From Thermococcus indicus (GTDB lineage Archaea > Methanobacteriota_B > Thermococci > Thermococcales > Thermococcaceae), in the NCBI RefSeq assembly GCF_006274605.1, contig NZ_CP040846.1, forward strand, positions 2,162,337 through 2,226,336: a DNA stretch of 64,000 nt. The letters run 5' to 3'. Below the pieces are notes generated by a model. It was not told the origin of the DNA and searched no databases. It was given only the letters and a program-made list of their open reading frames with translations. Of this stretch, positions 8,226-18,104 are shown piece by piece; the stretch's first letter is position 1, and each line of letters starts with the position of its first letter. Position numbers and translations under genes: made by a program.

Positions 8226-9719
8226 CTAGGTGTGAACCACAACGCCGCGCTGACGGAGATGCAGGATGTCATCGATGACGTCTATGAGGGAAGCGATTAT
8301 CTCGTCGTACTTCCCGCCATCCAGACCGTACACTGTTTTAAGTCGATCTTTAAGCTCGAAAAGCAACTCCTCATCCAAGTCCATGAGCCGCTGGGCCTCC
8401 CTGGCGAGGAACCTGAGCACCACTCCCCTTGCATCGTCCCGCTCGAGGAGCTGGAAAATAACCCCCAGTGTCGACCTAATGAACGCCTCATCCTGAACCT
8501 TGTCGGTGATTCTGGAGAGGAGTTCCAGCGCACCCTCTATATCCCGCGGATGGGTCGATTTAAGGAGCACGTTAAGGAGGGACGCGAAAAACTTCTGGGT
8601 TCCCGGGTAAAGCGTGTAGATATCCGCCAGAACCTCCGCCGCGGTTTCCCTGGCCCACGGGTTTTTGCTCTTCAGAAACTCCCCCAGGACAGGCAGTATA
8701 CTGTAGGCATCGGAGGGGGTCAGGTACTGGGTGAGTCTGGAGACTATCCACAGGGCGTCCATTCTTCTTGTGTAGTCCTCGTCCTCCAGCATCCCGAGAA
8801 CCCTGCCCATAACCTCAGGATCCATCTTGGCGAGCTCAGCCACGATCTCCGGTTTTCCGGCGTCGAGGAGCCGGTCGATGTCCTTCGCGCTGTACTGGCT
8901 GACGGTCATGCTCTTCATGATGTCCCCCGTGTCCTTCATAACCTCACCAACGCCCGCGGACTTCTCAAGCTTTTCGAGAACCTGGGCCGCGCGGATACCG
9001 AGTTTAACATCTCCCCTGAGCCGTTTGATACCATTTATTGCCTTCAGCTTATTTCTCATGCTGAGCCTATCGGAGCGGGACAGCAGTCTATCTATGGACA
9101 TAACCGCCCTCTCGACAACGTATGGGTCAGGATGAGAAAGAAGATCCGCCATCTTGTCGAATACCTCGTTTAGAACCTTGGTGTCCTCGGTCTTGCTGGC
9201 CATCTCGGTCAGGGCAGTTATCGCGGCACCCTGGACTTCACGCTTTTTGCTTGAGCCTATGAGGGAGAACAGCCAGCCTATCAAACGATAGGCCAGCTTC
9301 ACAAACTTTGCACCCACCTTACCCAGTCCCTCTGAGGCGTATTCGCTGAGTATCGGGATGCCCGATTTAAGGACATCCATAAGCGCATCCGTTATTCTAC
9401 CGTACTCCTCCTCGGTAAGCTGACCCCGCTCAAGAAGGGCGTTCAGGACCTCCAGCGCCTTGAGGGCAACCCTCTCATCATCATCCTTGGTCCGGGAGAT
9501 TATATAATCCAACGCAGCGGAAAGTCGGCTCTGGGAGAGCCCATCCTCCCGCACCATGTCAAGAAGAACCTGAAGGGCGTTGGCCCTCACATGGGGGTTA
9601 TCGTCCGACAGCAGCTCCAGAAGAACCTGAAAAGCGCTGTCGTACTCGGACGCAAGTTCACGAACCTCCCGCAGGTGCCAGGCCAGGAGGTCTTTACGCA
9701 TGCCCGCCTTGTTAACCAC
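8226..9719 (-). CDS. HEAT-repeat protein
   Basis: This protein of about 497 residues is almost entirely helical repeats of HEAT/ARM type (for example LLELLSDDNPHVRANALQVLLDMV, ALNALLERGQLTEEEY, LSHPDPYVVERAVMSIDRLLS), spaced about 35-40 residues apart. Such solenoids bind proteins or nucleic acids, and no catalytic residues were seen. The start is uncertain. GTG 9719 has a strong purine-rich GGAGGGGAG upstream. ATG 9755 would be a leaderless start given the TTAAAT element near 9780, and the frame is open to 9794. Confidence 0.75.
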   Translation of the reverse strand: MVNKAGMRKDLLAWHLREVRELASEYDSAFQVLLELLSDDNPHVRANALQVLLDMVREDGLSQSRLSAALDYIISRTKDDDERVALKALEVLNALLERGQLTEEEYGRITDALMDVLKSGIPILSEYASEGLGKVGAKFVKLAYRLIGWLFSLIGSSKKREVQGAAITALTEMASKTEDTKVLNEVFDKMADLLSHPDPYVVERAVMSIDRLLSRSDRLSMRNKLKAINGIKRLRGDVKLGIRAAQVLEKLEKSAGVGEVMKDTGDIMKSMTVSQYSAKDIDRLLDAGKPEIVAELAKMDPEVMGRVLGMLEDEDYTRRMDALWIVSRLTQYLTPSDAYSILPVLGEFLKSKNPWARETAAEVLADIYTLYPGTQKFFASLLNVLLKSTHPRDIEGALELLSRITDKVQDEAFIRSTLGVIFQLLERDDARGVVLRFLAREAQRLMDLDEELLFELKDRLKTVYGLDGGKYDEIIASLIDVIDDILHLRQRGVVVHT

Positions 9720-9904
9720 AAGCTCCCCTCCCCCCAAAACCATCAGCTTCACCATGGAATAATAGGTTACACTCCGATTTAAGGGTTCCCTCAACGTCAG
9801 CTACTCAAATCGAACCTGTTGTGAGGAAAAAGTGTCGCAATCAAACATCAAACAAAGATTGAAGGCACAAAAACTATTAACCCCCAACGAAAAGTGGGGA
9901 CAGA

Positions 9905-11215
9905 ATGAAGGCCATAGGTGTGATAAGAAAATCCCGGCGGGACAGGGTAAACAGGGAGGAGTTCGAGGAGCTGCTGAGGAGTGCCGGCTATGAGGTAGTG
10001 GCGATACTCGAGCAGAACAGGGAGGAGCACCCGAAGTACAACATCGGAAAGGGGAAGCTGGAGGAGCTCAGGGAGCTGGTTCGAGAGCTGGAACCGGACA
10101 AGGTTGTGTTCGCCAACAAACTCAGCCCGAGCCAGGCCTACAACCTCTGGAAGGAGCTCCGCGTTGAGGTCATCGACCGCTGGCAGCTCGTTCTCGAAAT
10201 CTTCGAGAAACGCGCCCACTCGAAGGAGGCCAAGCTCCAGGTGGAGCTGGCGAGCCTCCAGTACGAGGTTCCGCTCGTGAGGGAGGCCATCAGAAGGATA
10301 AAGCTTGGCGACAGGGCGGGTTTCAAGGGAATGGGTGAGTACCAGACGCAACAATACCTCAAGCACATCCGGTACCGCATGGGGAAGATAAGAAGGGAGC
10401 TGGAGAAGGTCAAAGCCGATAGAGAGGTGAAGCGGAAGCGCCGCGAGGAGGTCGGCTTTATACTCATCGCCCTCGCCGGCTACACCAACGCCGGGAAATC
10501 GACCCTACTCAACGCCCTCGCGGGGGAGGAGATAGAGGCGAGGAACCAGATGTTCACCACCCTGGACACGACGACGAGGCGCTTCAAGCTCTCAGGAAAG
10601 AGGGTTCTCGTTACTGATACCGTTGGCTTCATCGACGGCCTGCCGCCGTTCATAGTCGAGGCCTTCCACTCGACGCTCGAGGAGATAGTGAAGGCTGACA
10701 TAATCCTGCTCGTCCTGGATGCGAGCGAGCCCTGGGGGGAGATAAGGAGGAAATTCATGGCGTCCCTGGGCGTTCTGAGGGAACTGAAAACCCTGGACAG
10801 ACCGATGGTGGTTGCACTCAACAAGATGGACCTGACCGGCAGGGAAGACGTCCGCGACAAGGCCGAGAGGGTGCGAGAGATAGCGGAGGAGAGAGGTATA
10901 AACCTCCTCCGCGTGGTGTCGATCTCAGCGAAGCTGGGGGAGCTTGAGGAGCTTTACGGTGCGCTCGAGGATGCCGTGCTGACCCTGCCAAAGTACGGGG
11001 CCTTTGAGATAAGGGTGGGCGAGCCGGAGAAGGTGCCGCAGGTCATGGCCCTGATAAACGCCATCGGCGAGGTTCTAAACGTGGAATACGGCGAGGAGAC
11101 CAGGATAGAGGCCTACATACAGACGGGAATGATAAAGGAGCTGACGAGGCTCGGCGTGGGGATAAGGCGGTTAAACCAGTCCCACAAGGGAGAAGGCCTT
11201 GAAGATGGCCAGTGA
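9905..11215 (+). CDS. hflX: GTPase HflX
   Basis: The 436-residue protein has the N-terminal HflX nucleotide-binding-like domain and a coiled-coil linker (about 1-180). The GTPase domain has G1 GYTNAGKST, a G2 region (MFTTLDTTTR), G3 DTVGFI and G4 NKMD. HflX binds the large ribosomal subunit and is linked to ribosome rescue or splitting. Archaeal members bind 50S subunits. The 3' end overlaps the convergent PiT gene by 45 bases. Confidence 0.93.
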   Translation: MKAIGVIRKSRRDRVNREEFEELLRSAGYEVVAILEQNREEHPKYNIGKGKLEELRELVRELEPDKVVFANKLSPSQAYNLWKELRVEVIDRWQLVLEIFEKRAHSKEAKLQVELASLQYEVPLVREAIRRIKLGDRAGFKGMGEYQTQQYLKHIRYRMGKIRRELEKVKADREVKRKRREEVGFILIALAGYTNAGKSTLLNALAGEEIEARNQMFTTLDTTTRRFKLSGKRVLVTDTVGFIDGLPPFIVEAFHSTLEEIVKADIILLVLDASEPWGEIRRKFMASLGVLRELKTLDRPMVVALNKMDLTGREDVRDKAERVREIAEERGINLLRVVSISAKLGELEELYGALEDAVLTLPKYGAFEIRVGEPEKVPQVMALINAIGEVLNVEYGEETRIEAYIQTGMIKELTRLGVGIRRLNQSHKGEGLEDGQ

Positions 11216-12132
11216 TATCGCTATGGCCGTAAGCGGCGTCGCCACCCATCCAAAGACTATATCCCTGATGACCGATTTCTCAACACCCTGACCCACCAGC
11301 AACCCAACACTCACCACGCCCCCGACTATGGACTGGCTCGAGCTCACCGGGAGGCCGAAGAAGTTGGCGAGGCTGACGGCGATGGCGGAGCCAAACTGGG
11401 CGGCGAAGGCCGAGATCGGGCCGAGGGCAGTTATCTTCTTTCCAACGGTGTGCATCACCGCGTAGCTGAAGGTGAGGGCACCGAGGGAGAGCGCTATCGC
11501 CCCAAAGATTCCCGCCACCTTCGGCTCCATGAAGCCCGCGCCGACGAGGGGCCCGGAGGCGTTGGCCACCTCATTGGTTCCGAAGTTGAAGGCCATGTAG
11601 GAGCCGCCGAGTATCGCCAGGGCCTTGTAGAGGGACTCGATGGTCGAGACGCTCCCGATCCTCGACACCACCAGGGAGTAGAACCGGTACAGAACTATCG
11701 CAAGCAGACCCGAGAGCACCGGCGAGACGACCCAGGCGGCGGCGATTTTGGTGAGGGTGTACCAGTTCACGGGGGCGTGGGTGGCTAGGCCGACTCCGAT
11801 GACGCCCCCGACTATGGCCTGGTCGTGGAGACCGGGAGCCCCCTGACCGTTGCTATCGTGACCCAGACCCCCGCCGCGAGGAGGGCTATGACGGCCATCT
11901 CCATCGTGAGGTAGCCTTCGGGCACTATACCCTTCCCGACGGTCTTCATGACCTTGTATCCCCTGAGGTAGGCCCCCATGAGAACGAATATTGCTATCGT
12001 GAGCGTGGCCTGGCGGAAGCTCAGTATTCCAGCCCCAACCGCGGTGCCCATGGCGTTGGCCGAATCGTTTGAGCCTATGTTCCACGCAATGTAAAACGCC
12101 ACCGCAACAGCCGCCACCGCCAGGCCATCCAT
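11171..12132 (-). pseudogene. PiT-family phosphate permease, broken by one frameshift
   Basis: Two overlapping minus-strand frames together encode a full inorganic phosphate transporter. The first frame starts at 12132 with an N-terminal signature (AWNIGSNDSANAMGTAVGAGIL) and runs to VRGLPVSTTRP-stop at about 11812. The second continues as QAIVGGVIGVGLATHAPVNW with the later repeat signature FGTNEVANASGPLVGAG and ends at 11171. At about 11818-11824 a single missing C, in a run that should read ACC-CAG, shifts the frame. Restoring it gives STTQAIVGG, the family consensus, and a protein of about 320 residues. The rest is undamaged, so this is either a sequencing error or a very recent mutation. 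Confidence 0.85.
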
Positions 12133-12299
12133 TTTAACCACCACTATATAGACTATATACCTGCGTGGGGTTTGCGGACTTAAAAATTTAGCGGGCGAAC
12201 TTTTTTCGGGAAACGATGACCGCTTTTTACCATTGACGACTGACAACGTTCACGCCTACCCAAAGACACCTGCCGAAGGGAGCTTAAGCCAATACCGAA

Positions 12300-12310
12300 A
12301 CTTAAATAAA
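12300..12310 (+). promoter_or_regulatory. TATA box of the porG-vor-por cluster
   Basis: ACTTAAATAAA, preceded by CCGAA as a possible BRE, lies about 50 bases before porG. AAGGAGG follows just before the start codon. The order fits a strong archaeal promoter with a short leader. Confidence 0.55.
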
Positions 12311-12355
12311 TGCATTGGATGAATAAACTTTGACAAATTTAAGGAGGCAGAGAAG

Positions 12356-12913
12356 ATGATCGAGATTCGTTTTCACGGTAGAGGTGGACAGGGTGCCGTT
12401 ACCGCTGCCAACATACTAGCCTCAGCTGCTTTCCTTGAGGGCAAGTACGTCCAGGCGTTCCCGTTCTTCGGTGTTGAGAGGCGTGGAGCGCCGGTTACGG
12501 CTTTCACCAGGATCGACGAGAAGCCGATAAGGATAAAGACCCAGATCTACGAGCCGGACATCGTCGTCGTCCTCGACCCGAGCCTTCTCGACACGGTAGA
12601 TGTTACCGCCGGTCTCAAGGACGGCGGAATAGTCATCGTCAACACCGAGAAGAGTAAGGAGGAGGTTCTTGAGAAGCTCAAGAAGAAGCCGGCCAAGCTG
12701 GCACTCGTTGACGCAACCACCATAGCCCTCGACGTTCTCGGACTGCCGATCACCAACACCGCCATCCTCGGTGCGGTCTCCAAGGCCACCGGTGTCGTCA
12801 GCCTCGAGCACGTCCAGAAGGCCATCCAGGACGTCTTCTCCGGTGCCCTCGGGGAGAAGAACGCCAAGGCCGCAGAGGAAGCCTTCAACAAGACCGTCAT
12901 TTACGAGCTCTGA
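12356..12913 (+). CDS. porG: Pyruvate/2-ketoisovalerate ferredoxin oxidoreductase, shared gamma subunit
   Basis: The 185-residue protein has the gamma-subunit start [21 protein letters not shown] and the segments [18 protein letters not shown] and [16 protein letters not shown]. In Pyrococcus furiosus the same gamma subunit serves both POR and VOR, and its gene precedes vorDAB-porDAB as here. POR and VOR oxidise pyruvate or branched-chain 2-oxoacids with CoA to acyl-CoA, CO2 and reduced ferredoxin. The start has an AAGGAGG site and a good TATA box upstream. Confidence 0.95.
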
Positions 12914-12955
12914 TCTTCTTTCCTTACCCTTAATCCAAGCAAGGTGGTGATAAGG

Positions 12956-13273
12956 TTGAACACGCTGTTCGGTGAAAAGAAAGAAGGGGCCACCAAAATC
13001 GTCCTCAAGAGCGTGGACGAGTACCCCGAGGCCCCGGTGAGTCTGGGAACAACCCTCAGCAACTTCACGGGTGACTGGAGGACATTCATCCCGGTCATTG
13101 ACGACGACAAGTGCGTCAAGTGCTACATCTGCTGGAAGTTCTGCCCGGAGCCGGCCATATTCATCCGTGAGGACGGCTACGTGGGAGTTGATTACGACTA
13201 CTGTAAGGGCTGCGGCATCTGTGCGAACGAGTGCCCGACCAAAGCGATAACCATGGAGAAAGAGGAGAAGTGA
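12956..13273 (+). CDS. vorD: 2-Ketoisovalerate ferredoxin oxidoreductase, delta subunit
   Basis: This 105-residue ferredoxin-like subunit carries two [4Fe-4S] motifs, CVKCYICWKFCPEP and CKGCGICANECPTK. They pass electrons from the catalytic heterodimer to ferredoxin. TTG 12956 is chosen as start because GGTGGTG lies 6-7 bases upstream and the resulting length equals that remembered for the Pyrococcus protein. Upstream in-frame GTG codons fall inside the ribosome-binding site itself. Confidence 0.93.
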   Translation: MNTLFGEKKEGATKIVLKSVDEYPEAPVSLGTTLSNFTGDWRTFIPVIDDDKCVKCYICWKFCPEPAIFIREDGYVGVDYDYCKGCGICANECPTKAITMEKEEK

Positions 13274-13283
13274 GGTGTTGGTT

Positions 13284-14471
13284 ATGGAGTACAAACCCAT
13301 TAGGAAGGTCGTGAGCGGTAACTACGCGGCCGCTTACGCCGTTAAGCACGCGCGCGTTGAGGTCGTCGCGGCTTACCCGATCACCCCTCAGACCAGCATC
13401 ATCGAGAAGATAGCCGAGTTCATAGCCAACGACGAGATTGAGAACATCCAGTACGTCCCCGTCGAGAGCGAGCACTCCGCCATGGCGGCCAGCATAGGCG
13501 CCTCAGCAACCGGCGCCAGAGCATTTACCGCCACTTCAGCCCAGGGTCTCGCCCTCATGCACGAGATGCTCCACTGGGCCGCCGGTGCGAGGCTCCCGAT
13601 AGTCATGGTCGACGTCAACCGCGCCATGGCCCCGCCGTGGAGCGTCTGGGACGACCAGACCGACAGCCTCTCCCAGAGGGACACCGGCTGGATGCAGTTC
13701 TACGCCGAGAACAACCAGGAAGTTTACGACGGTGTGCTGATGGCCTTTAAGATAGCCGAGACCGTTAACCTCCCCGCGATGGTCATCGAGAGCGCCTTCA
13801 TACTGAGCCACACCTACGACGTCGTCGAGATGATACCGCAGGAGCTCGTTGACGAGTTCCTCCCGCCGAGGAAGCCGCTCTACACCCTCACCGACTTCGA
13901 CAACCCAATATCCGTGGGTGCCCTCGGAACCCCGAACGACTACTACGAGTTCCGCTACAAGCTCGCCAAGGCCATGGAAGAGGCCAAGAAGGTCATCCAC
14001 GAGGTCGGCAAGGAGTTCGGCGAGCGCTTTGGAAGGGACTACAGCCAGATGATCGAGCTCTACAAGACCGACGACGCTGACTTCGTCTTCATGGGCATGG
14101 GCTCGCTCATGGGAACCGTCAAGCAGGCGGTCGATGTTCTCCGCGAGGAGGGCTACAAGGTCGGCGCGGCCAAGGTGCGCTGGTTCAGGCCGTTCCCGAG
14201 CGAGGAGCTCTACGAGCTCGCCAAGGACGTCCAGGCCATAGCGGTCCTTGACAGGAACTTCTCCTTCGGACAGGAGGGAATACTCTTCAACGAGGCCAAG
14301 GGAGCGCTCTACAACACCGACGCAAAGCCGCTCATGAAGAACTACATCGTCGGCCTTGGAGGAAGGGACTTCACGGTGAACGACGTCAGGAAGATCGCCG
14401 AGAACATGAAGGCAATCATCGATAAGGGAGAGCTTGATGTAGAGGTGGACTGGTACCACCTTAAGAGGTGA
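13284..14471 (+). CDS. vorA: 2-Ketoisovalerate ferredoxin oxidoreductase, alpha subunit
   Basis: The 395-residue protein begins MEYKPIRKVVSGNYAAAYA and contains the alpha-subunit blocks [52 protein letters not shown] and [25 protein letters not shown]. With VorB it forms the catalytic core that oxidises 2-oxoacids from valine, leucine and isoleucine. ATG 13284 follows GAGGTG. The gene sits between vorD (10 bases away) and vorB. Confidence 0.95.
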   Translation: MEYKPIRKVVSGNYAAAYAVKHARVEVVAAYPITPQTSIIEKIAEFIANDEIENIQYVPVESEHSAMAASIGASATGARAFTATSAQGLALMHEMLHWAAGARLPIVMVDVNRAMAPPWSVWDDQTDSLSQRDTGWMQFYAENNQEVYDGVLMAFKIAETVNLPAMVIESAFILSHTYDVVEMIPQELVDEFLPPRKPLYTLTDFDNPISVGALGTPNDYYEFRYKLAKAMEEAKKVIHEVGKEFGERFGRDYSQMIELYKTDDADFVFMGMGSLMGTVKQAVDVLREEGYKVGAAKVRWFRPFPSEELYELAKDVQAIAVLDRNFSFGQEGILFNEAKGALYNTDAKPLMKNYIVGLGGRDFTVNDVRKIAENMKAIIDKGELDVEVDWYHLKR

Positions 14472-14476
14472 GAAAG

Positions 14477-15412
14477 ATGGAGATTCCCGAGAACGTTAAG
14501 AAGAGGTTGAGCATTCCAGCTGATGAGCACTTTTACGCGGGCCACACCGCCTGCCAGGGATGTGGCGCTTCCCTGGGTCTTCGCTACGTGCTCAAGACCT
14601 ACGGCAAGAAGACCATCTTCACAATCCCCGCGTGCTGTTCGACCATCATAGCCGGTGCGTGGCCGTACTCAACCCTCGACGCCCCGCTCTTCCACACGGC
14701 CTTTGAGACCACCGGTGCCGTCATGAGCGGTATCGAGGCGGCCCTCAAGGTCAAGGGGTACAAGGTCAAGGGCGAGGACGGTGTCATGGTCGTCGGCTGG
14801 GCCGGCGACGGCGGTACCGCGGACATAGGTCTGCAGGCCCTCAGCGGATTCCTTGAGAGGGGCCACGACGCGCTCTACATCATGTACGACAACGAGGCCT
14901 ACATGAACACCGGAATCCAGAGGTCCGGCTCGACCCCGTACGGTGCCTGGACCACCAACACCCCGGGCGGAAAGAAGCACTTCCTTGAGAAGAGGCACAA
15001 GAAGAAGGTCATCGACATAGTCATAGCCCACGAGATACCCTACGCCGCCACCGCAAGCGTCGCCTATCCAGAGGACTTCATAAGGAAGCTCAAGAAGGCC
15101 AGGGACACCCCGGGACCGAGCTTCATCCAGCTCTTCGCCCCGTGCCCGACCGGCTGGCGCTCACCGACCGACAAGAGCATCGAGCTTGCCCGCTTAGCCG
15201 TCCAGACGGCCTACTTCCCGCTCTTTGAGTACGAGAACGGCAGGTACAAGATCAACATGCCCTCACCGAAGAAGGAGCCGAAGCCCATCGAGGAGTTCCT
15301 CAAGTACCAGGGCAGGTTCAAGTACATGACCAAGGAGGACATAGAGGTCCTCCAGCAGTGGGTCAACCACGAGTGGGAGAAGCTCAAGAAGCTCGCCGAG
15401 ATCTTCGGCTGA
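14477..15412 (+). CDS. vorB: 2-Ketoisovalerate ferredoxin oxidoreductase, beta subunit (TPP-binding)
   Basis: The 311-residue protein begins MEIPENVKKRLSIPADEHFYAGHTACQGCGASLGLRY. The CQGCG pair, with the later ACCSTI Cys and CPTGW Cys, holds the proximal [4Fe-4S] cluster. The thiamine pyrophosphate motif is [18 protein letters not shown] followed by [17 protein letters not shown] 14477 follows GAGGTGAGAAAG and gives the length known in Pyrococcus. It forms the catalytic dimer with VorA. Confidence 0.95.
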   Translation: MEIPENVKKRLSIPADEHFYAGHTACQGCGASLGLRYVLKTYGKKTIFTIPACCSTIIAGAWPYSTLDAPLFHTAFETTGAVMSGIEAALKVKGYKVKGEDGVMVVGWAGDGGTADIGLQALSGFLERGHDALYIMYDNEAYMNTGIQRSGSTPYGAWTTNTPGGKKHFLEKRHKKKVIDIVIAHEIPYAATASVAYPEDFIRKLKKARDTPGPSFIQLFAPCPTGWRSPTDKSIELARLAVQTAYFPLFEYENGRYKINMPSPKKEPKPIEEFLKYQGRFKYMTKEDIEVLQQWVNHEWEKLKKLAEIFG

Positions 15413-15429
15413 GCTTTCCATCTTTACCC

Positions 15430-15444
15430 CAAGGTTTAAGTTTC
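15430..15444 (+). promoter_or_regulatory. Possible internal promoter before porDAB
   Basis: The 61-base gap between vorB and porD contains AAGGTTTAAGTTTCC, a BRE/TATA-like element about 30-40 bases before the porD start. This suggests that porDAB can also be transcribed separately. Confidence 0.35.
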
Positions 15445-15473
15445 CATCTGATAAGTCACCCGAGGTGATAAGC

Positions 15474-15791
15474 ATGGCCGAGAGTCCGTTTAAGGCCGAC
15501 ATTGAGAGGGTTCAGAAGGAGTATAGCGAAAAGATGACCCCCGGAGCGATAGCCACCATCCCGGGGAGCAGCGTGGTAAACAAGACCGGTTCCTGGCGTG
15601 TTTTCATGCCCGAGTTCAACCGGGACAAGTGCGTCCGCTGCTACCTCTGCTACATCTACTGCCCGGAGCCGGCCATCTACCTCGACGAGGAGAACTACCC
15701 CGTCTTTGACTACGACTACTGTAAGGGCTGTGGAGTTTGCGCGAACGAGTGCCCGACCGACGCTATCATAATGGTTAGGGAGACCAAGTGA
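15474..15791 (+). CDS. porD: Pyruvate ferredoxin oxidoreductase, delta subunit
   Basis: The 105-residue subunit carries two [4Fe-4S] motifs, CVRCYLCYIYCPEP and CKGCGVCANECPTD. It is a paralogue of VorD and begins MAESPFKADIERVQKE, as in the Pyrococcus protein. ATG 15474 follows GAGGTGATAAGC. It passes electrons from pyruvate oxidation to ferredoxin. Confidence 0.94.
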   Translation: MAESPFKADIERVQKEYSEKMTPGAIATIPGSSVVNKTGSWRVFMPEFNRDKCVRCYLCYIYCPEPAIYLDEENYPVFDYDYCKGCGVCANECPTDAIIMVRETK

Positions 15792-15802
15792 GGTGGTGAA
15801 AG

Positions 15803-16987
15803 ATGCCGATTAGGAAGGTTATGAAGGCCAACGAGGCTGCCGCCTGGGCGGCCAAGCTCGCCAAGCCGAAGGTCATAGCGGCGTTCCCGATTACCCCGTC
15901 AACGCTCGTTCCGGAGAAGATCAGTGAGTTCGTTGCCGATGGAGAGCTCGACGCTGAGTTCATCAAGGTCGAGAGCGAGCACTCGGCGATTTCAGCCTGC
16001 GTCGGTGCCTCTGCGGCCGGTGTTAGAACCTTCACCGCGACCGCTTCCCAGGGTCTGGCACTCATGCACGAGATACTCTTCATCGCCGCCGGCATGAGGC
16101 TTCCGATAGTCATCGCCGTTGGAAACCGCGCGCTGAGCGCTCCGATCAACATCTGGAACGACTGGCAGGACACCATCAGCGAGCGCGATACCGGCTGGCT
16201 CCAGTTCTACGCCGAGAACAACCAGGAAGCTTTGGACCTCATACTCATCGCCTACAAGGTCGCCGAGAACGAGAAGGTCCTTCTCCCGGCGATGGTTGGA
16301 TTCGACGCCTTCATCCTGACCCACACCGTTGAGCCGGTCGAGATACCCGATCAGGAGCTCGTTGACGAGTTCCTCGGCGAGTACGAGCCGAAGTACGCCT
16401 ACCTCGACCCGAGCAGGCCGATAACTCAGGGTACCCTCGCCTTCCCGGCCCACTACATGGAGGCCAGGTACACCGTCTGGGAGGCCAACGAGAACGCCAG
16501 AAAGGTCATAGACGAGGCATTCGCGGAGTTCGAAAAGCGCTTTGGTAGAAAGTACCAGAAGATCGAGGAGTACCGCACGGATGACGCCGAGATAATCTTC
16601 GTCACCATGGGCTCACTCGCCGGAACCGTCAAGGAGTACGTTGACCACCTCCGCGAGCAGGGCATCAAGGTCGGTGCGGCCAAGATGACCGTTTACAGAC
16701 CGTTCCCGATCGAGGAGGTTCGCGCGCTCGCCAAGAAGGCGAAAGTCATAGCTCTCCTCGAGAAGAACATCACCTTCAGCGTCGGCGGAGCCCTCTTCCA
16801 GGACTTCAGCAGGGCGCTCATCAACGAGAGCGAGAAGCCGAAGATCGTTGACTTCATCCTCGGCCTCGGTGGCAGGGACGTCACCTTCAGGGACCTTGAC
16901 GAGGCCCTCGCGATTGCCCAGAAGGCCCTCAACGGAGAGGCCGTTGATGAGGTCAACTGGATCGGCCTGAGGAAGGAGATTCTGTGA
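15803..16987 (+). CDS. porA: Pyruvate ferredoxin oxidoreductase, alpha subunit
   Basis: The 394-residue protein starts [20 protein letters not shown] and parallels VorA throughout, with [48 protein letters not shown] and [25 protein letters not shown]. With PorB it binds pyruvate and thiamine pyrophosphate. It follows porD by 11 bases and precedes porB. The sequence similarity to vorA supports an old tandem duplication of the DAB gene set. Confidence 0.95.
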   Translation: MPIRKVMKANEAAAWAAKLAKPKVIAAFPITPSTLVPEKISEFVADGELDAEFIKVESEHSAISACVGASAAGVRTFTATASQGLALMHEILFIAAGMRLPIVIAVGNRALSAPINIWNDWQDTISERDTGWLQFYAENNQEALDLILIAYKVAENEKVLLPAMVGFDAFILTHTVEPVEIPDQELVDEFLGEYEPKYAYLDPSRPITQGTLAFPAHYMEARYTVWEANENARKVIDEAFAEFEKRFGRKYQKIEEYRTDDAEIIFVTMGSLAGTVKEYVDHLREQGIKVGAAKMTVYRPFPIEEVRALAKKAKVIALLEKNITFSVGGALFQDFSRALINESEKPKIVDFILGLGGRDVTFRDLDEALAIAQKALNGEAVDEVNWIGLRKEIL

Positions 16988-16997
16988 GGTGATGAAG

Positions 16998-17993
16998 ATG
17001 GCCGTTAGAAAACCCCCGATTACCACTCGCGAGTACTGGGCACCCGGTCACGCCGCCTGTGCCGGCTGTGGCTGTGCCACCGCTCTCAGGCTTGCAACCA
17101 AGGCCTTCAGCGAGGCCATGGAGGAGAAGTACGGCGATCCGAACGCCTTCGCCATAGCCCAGGCCACCGGATGTATGGAGGTCGTTTCAGCTGTCTTCCC
17201 GTACACCGCCTGGAAGGCCCCGTGGCTGCACGTCGCCTTCGAGAACGCCGCTGCTGCCGCCAGCGGTGTCGAAGCGGCTTGGAAGAAGCTCGGAAGGAAG
17301 GGCAAGATACTGGCAATAGGCGGTGACGGTGGTACCGCCGACATCGGTATGCAGGCCCTCAGCGGTATGCTCGAGCGCTGGCACAACGTCGTTTACCTCA
17401 TGTACGACAACGAGGCCTACATGAACACCGGAATTCAGCGCTCAAGCTCAACCCCCTACGGTGCCTGGACCACCACCAGCCCGCCGGGCAAGTACTCCAT
17501 CGGTGAGGACAAGCCCAAGAAGTGGGTCGCCCTCATCGCCGCCGCCCACCAGGTTCCGTACGTCGCAACCGCCAGCATAGGCAACCCGTTCGACTTCGTC
17601 AAGAAGATGAAGAAGGCCGCCAAGGTGGACGGCCCGGCCTTCGTCCAGGTCCAGTGTACCTGCCCGACCGGATGGAAGAGCCCGCTCGAGAAGGGTGTCG
17701 AGATAGCGAGGCTCGCCATCGAGACCGGTGTCTGGCCGCTCTTCGAGATCGAGAACGGCGACATCTGGAACATCAAGATACAGGCCCCGGGAGGAGGCGC
17801 CAAGGTCAAGCGCGAGGGAGGAAGGGTCGTCGCCATAGAGTTCAAGAAGCCCATAGAGGAGTACCTCAAGCTCCAGGGCAGGTTCAAGCACCTCTTCAAG
17901 CAGCCGGAAGCTATAGACGTCATGCGCGAGCAGATCAAGGCCATGTGGAGGACCATCGGCGTCGAGGTCACCCTCCCGAAGCCGGAGGAGTGA
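16998..17993 (+). CDS. porB: Pyruvate ferredoxin oxidoreductase, beta subunit (TPP-binding)
   Basis: The 331-residue protein begins [33 protein letters not shown]. The CAGCG pair plus GCMEV and CPTGW cysteines should hold a [4Fe-4S] cluster. The TPP motif is [18 protein letters not shown] with [27 protein letters not shown] 16998 follows GAGGTGATGAAG. Two in-frame start codons just upstream (16989 GTG, 16992 ATG) lie within the ribosome-binding site. A T-rich tract (CCCCTTTTGTTTCCCCATTTT) follows the stop. Confidence 0.95.
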   Translation: MAVRKPPITTREYWAPGHAACAGCGCATALRLATKAFSEAMEEKYGDPNAFAIAQATGCMEVVSAVFPYTAWKAPWLHVAFENAAAAASGVEAAWKKLGRKGKILAIGGDGGTADIGMQALSGMLERWHNVVYLMYDNEAYMNTGIQRSSSTPYGAWTTTSPPGKYSIGEDKPKKWVALIAAAHQVPYVATASIGNPFDFVKKMKKAAKVDGPAFVQVQCTCPTGWKSPLEKGVEIARLAIETGVWPLFEIENGDIWNIKIQAPGGGAKVKREGGRVVAIEFKKPIEEYLKLQGRFKHLFKQPEAIDVMREQIKAMWRTIGVEVTLPKPEE

Positions 17994-17997
17994 GCTC

Positions 17998-18021
17998 CTC
18001 CCCTTTTGTTTCCCCATTTTG
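17998..18021 (+). terminator. T-rich terminator after porB
   Basis: A pyrimidine tract with TTTTGTTT and ATTTTG lies directly after the porB stop. Thermococcales transcripts commonly end at such T tracts without a hairpin. Confidence 0.4.
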
Positions 18022-18104
18022 ATGCCGTTAAAAGAGATGCAACATCATCCGGCGGTTCTTTCAGGCAGGATACCCTTGAAGCAACACGTTCTGAGGTGCG
18101 GGGC

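Noticed and set aside
12422..13300. A long minus-strand frame across porG and vorD
   Set aside because: It runs opposite two conserved genes and shows no family features or ribosome site.
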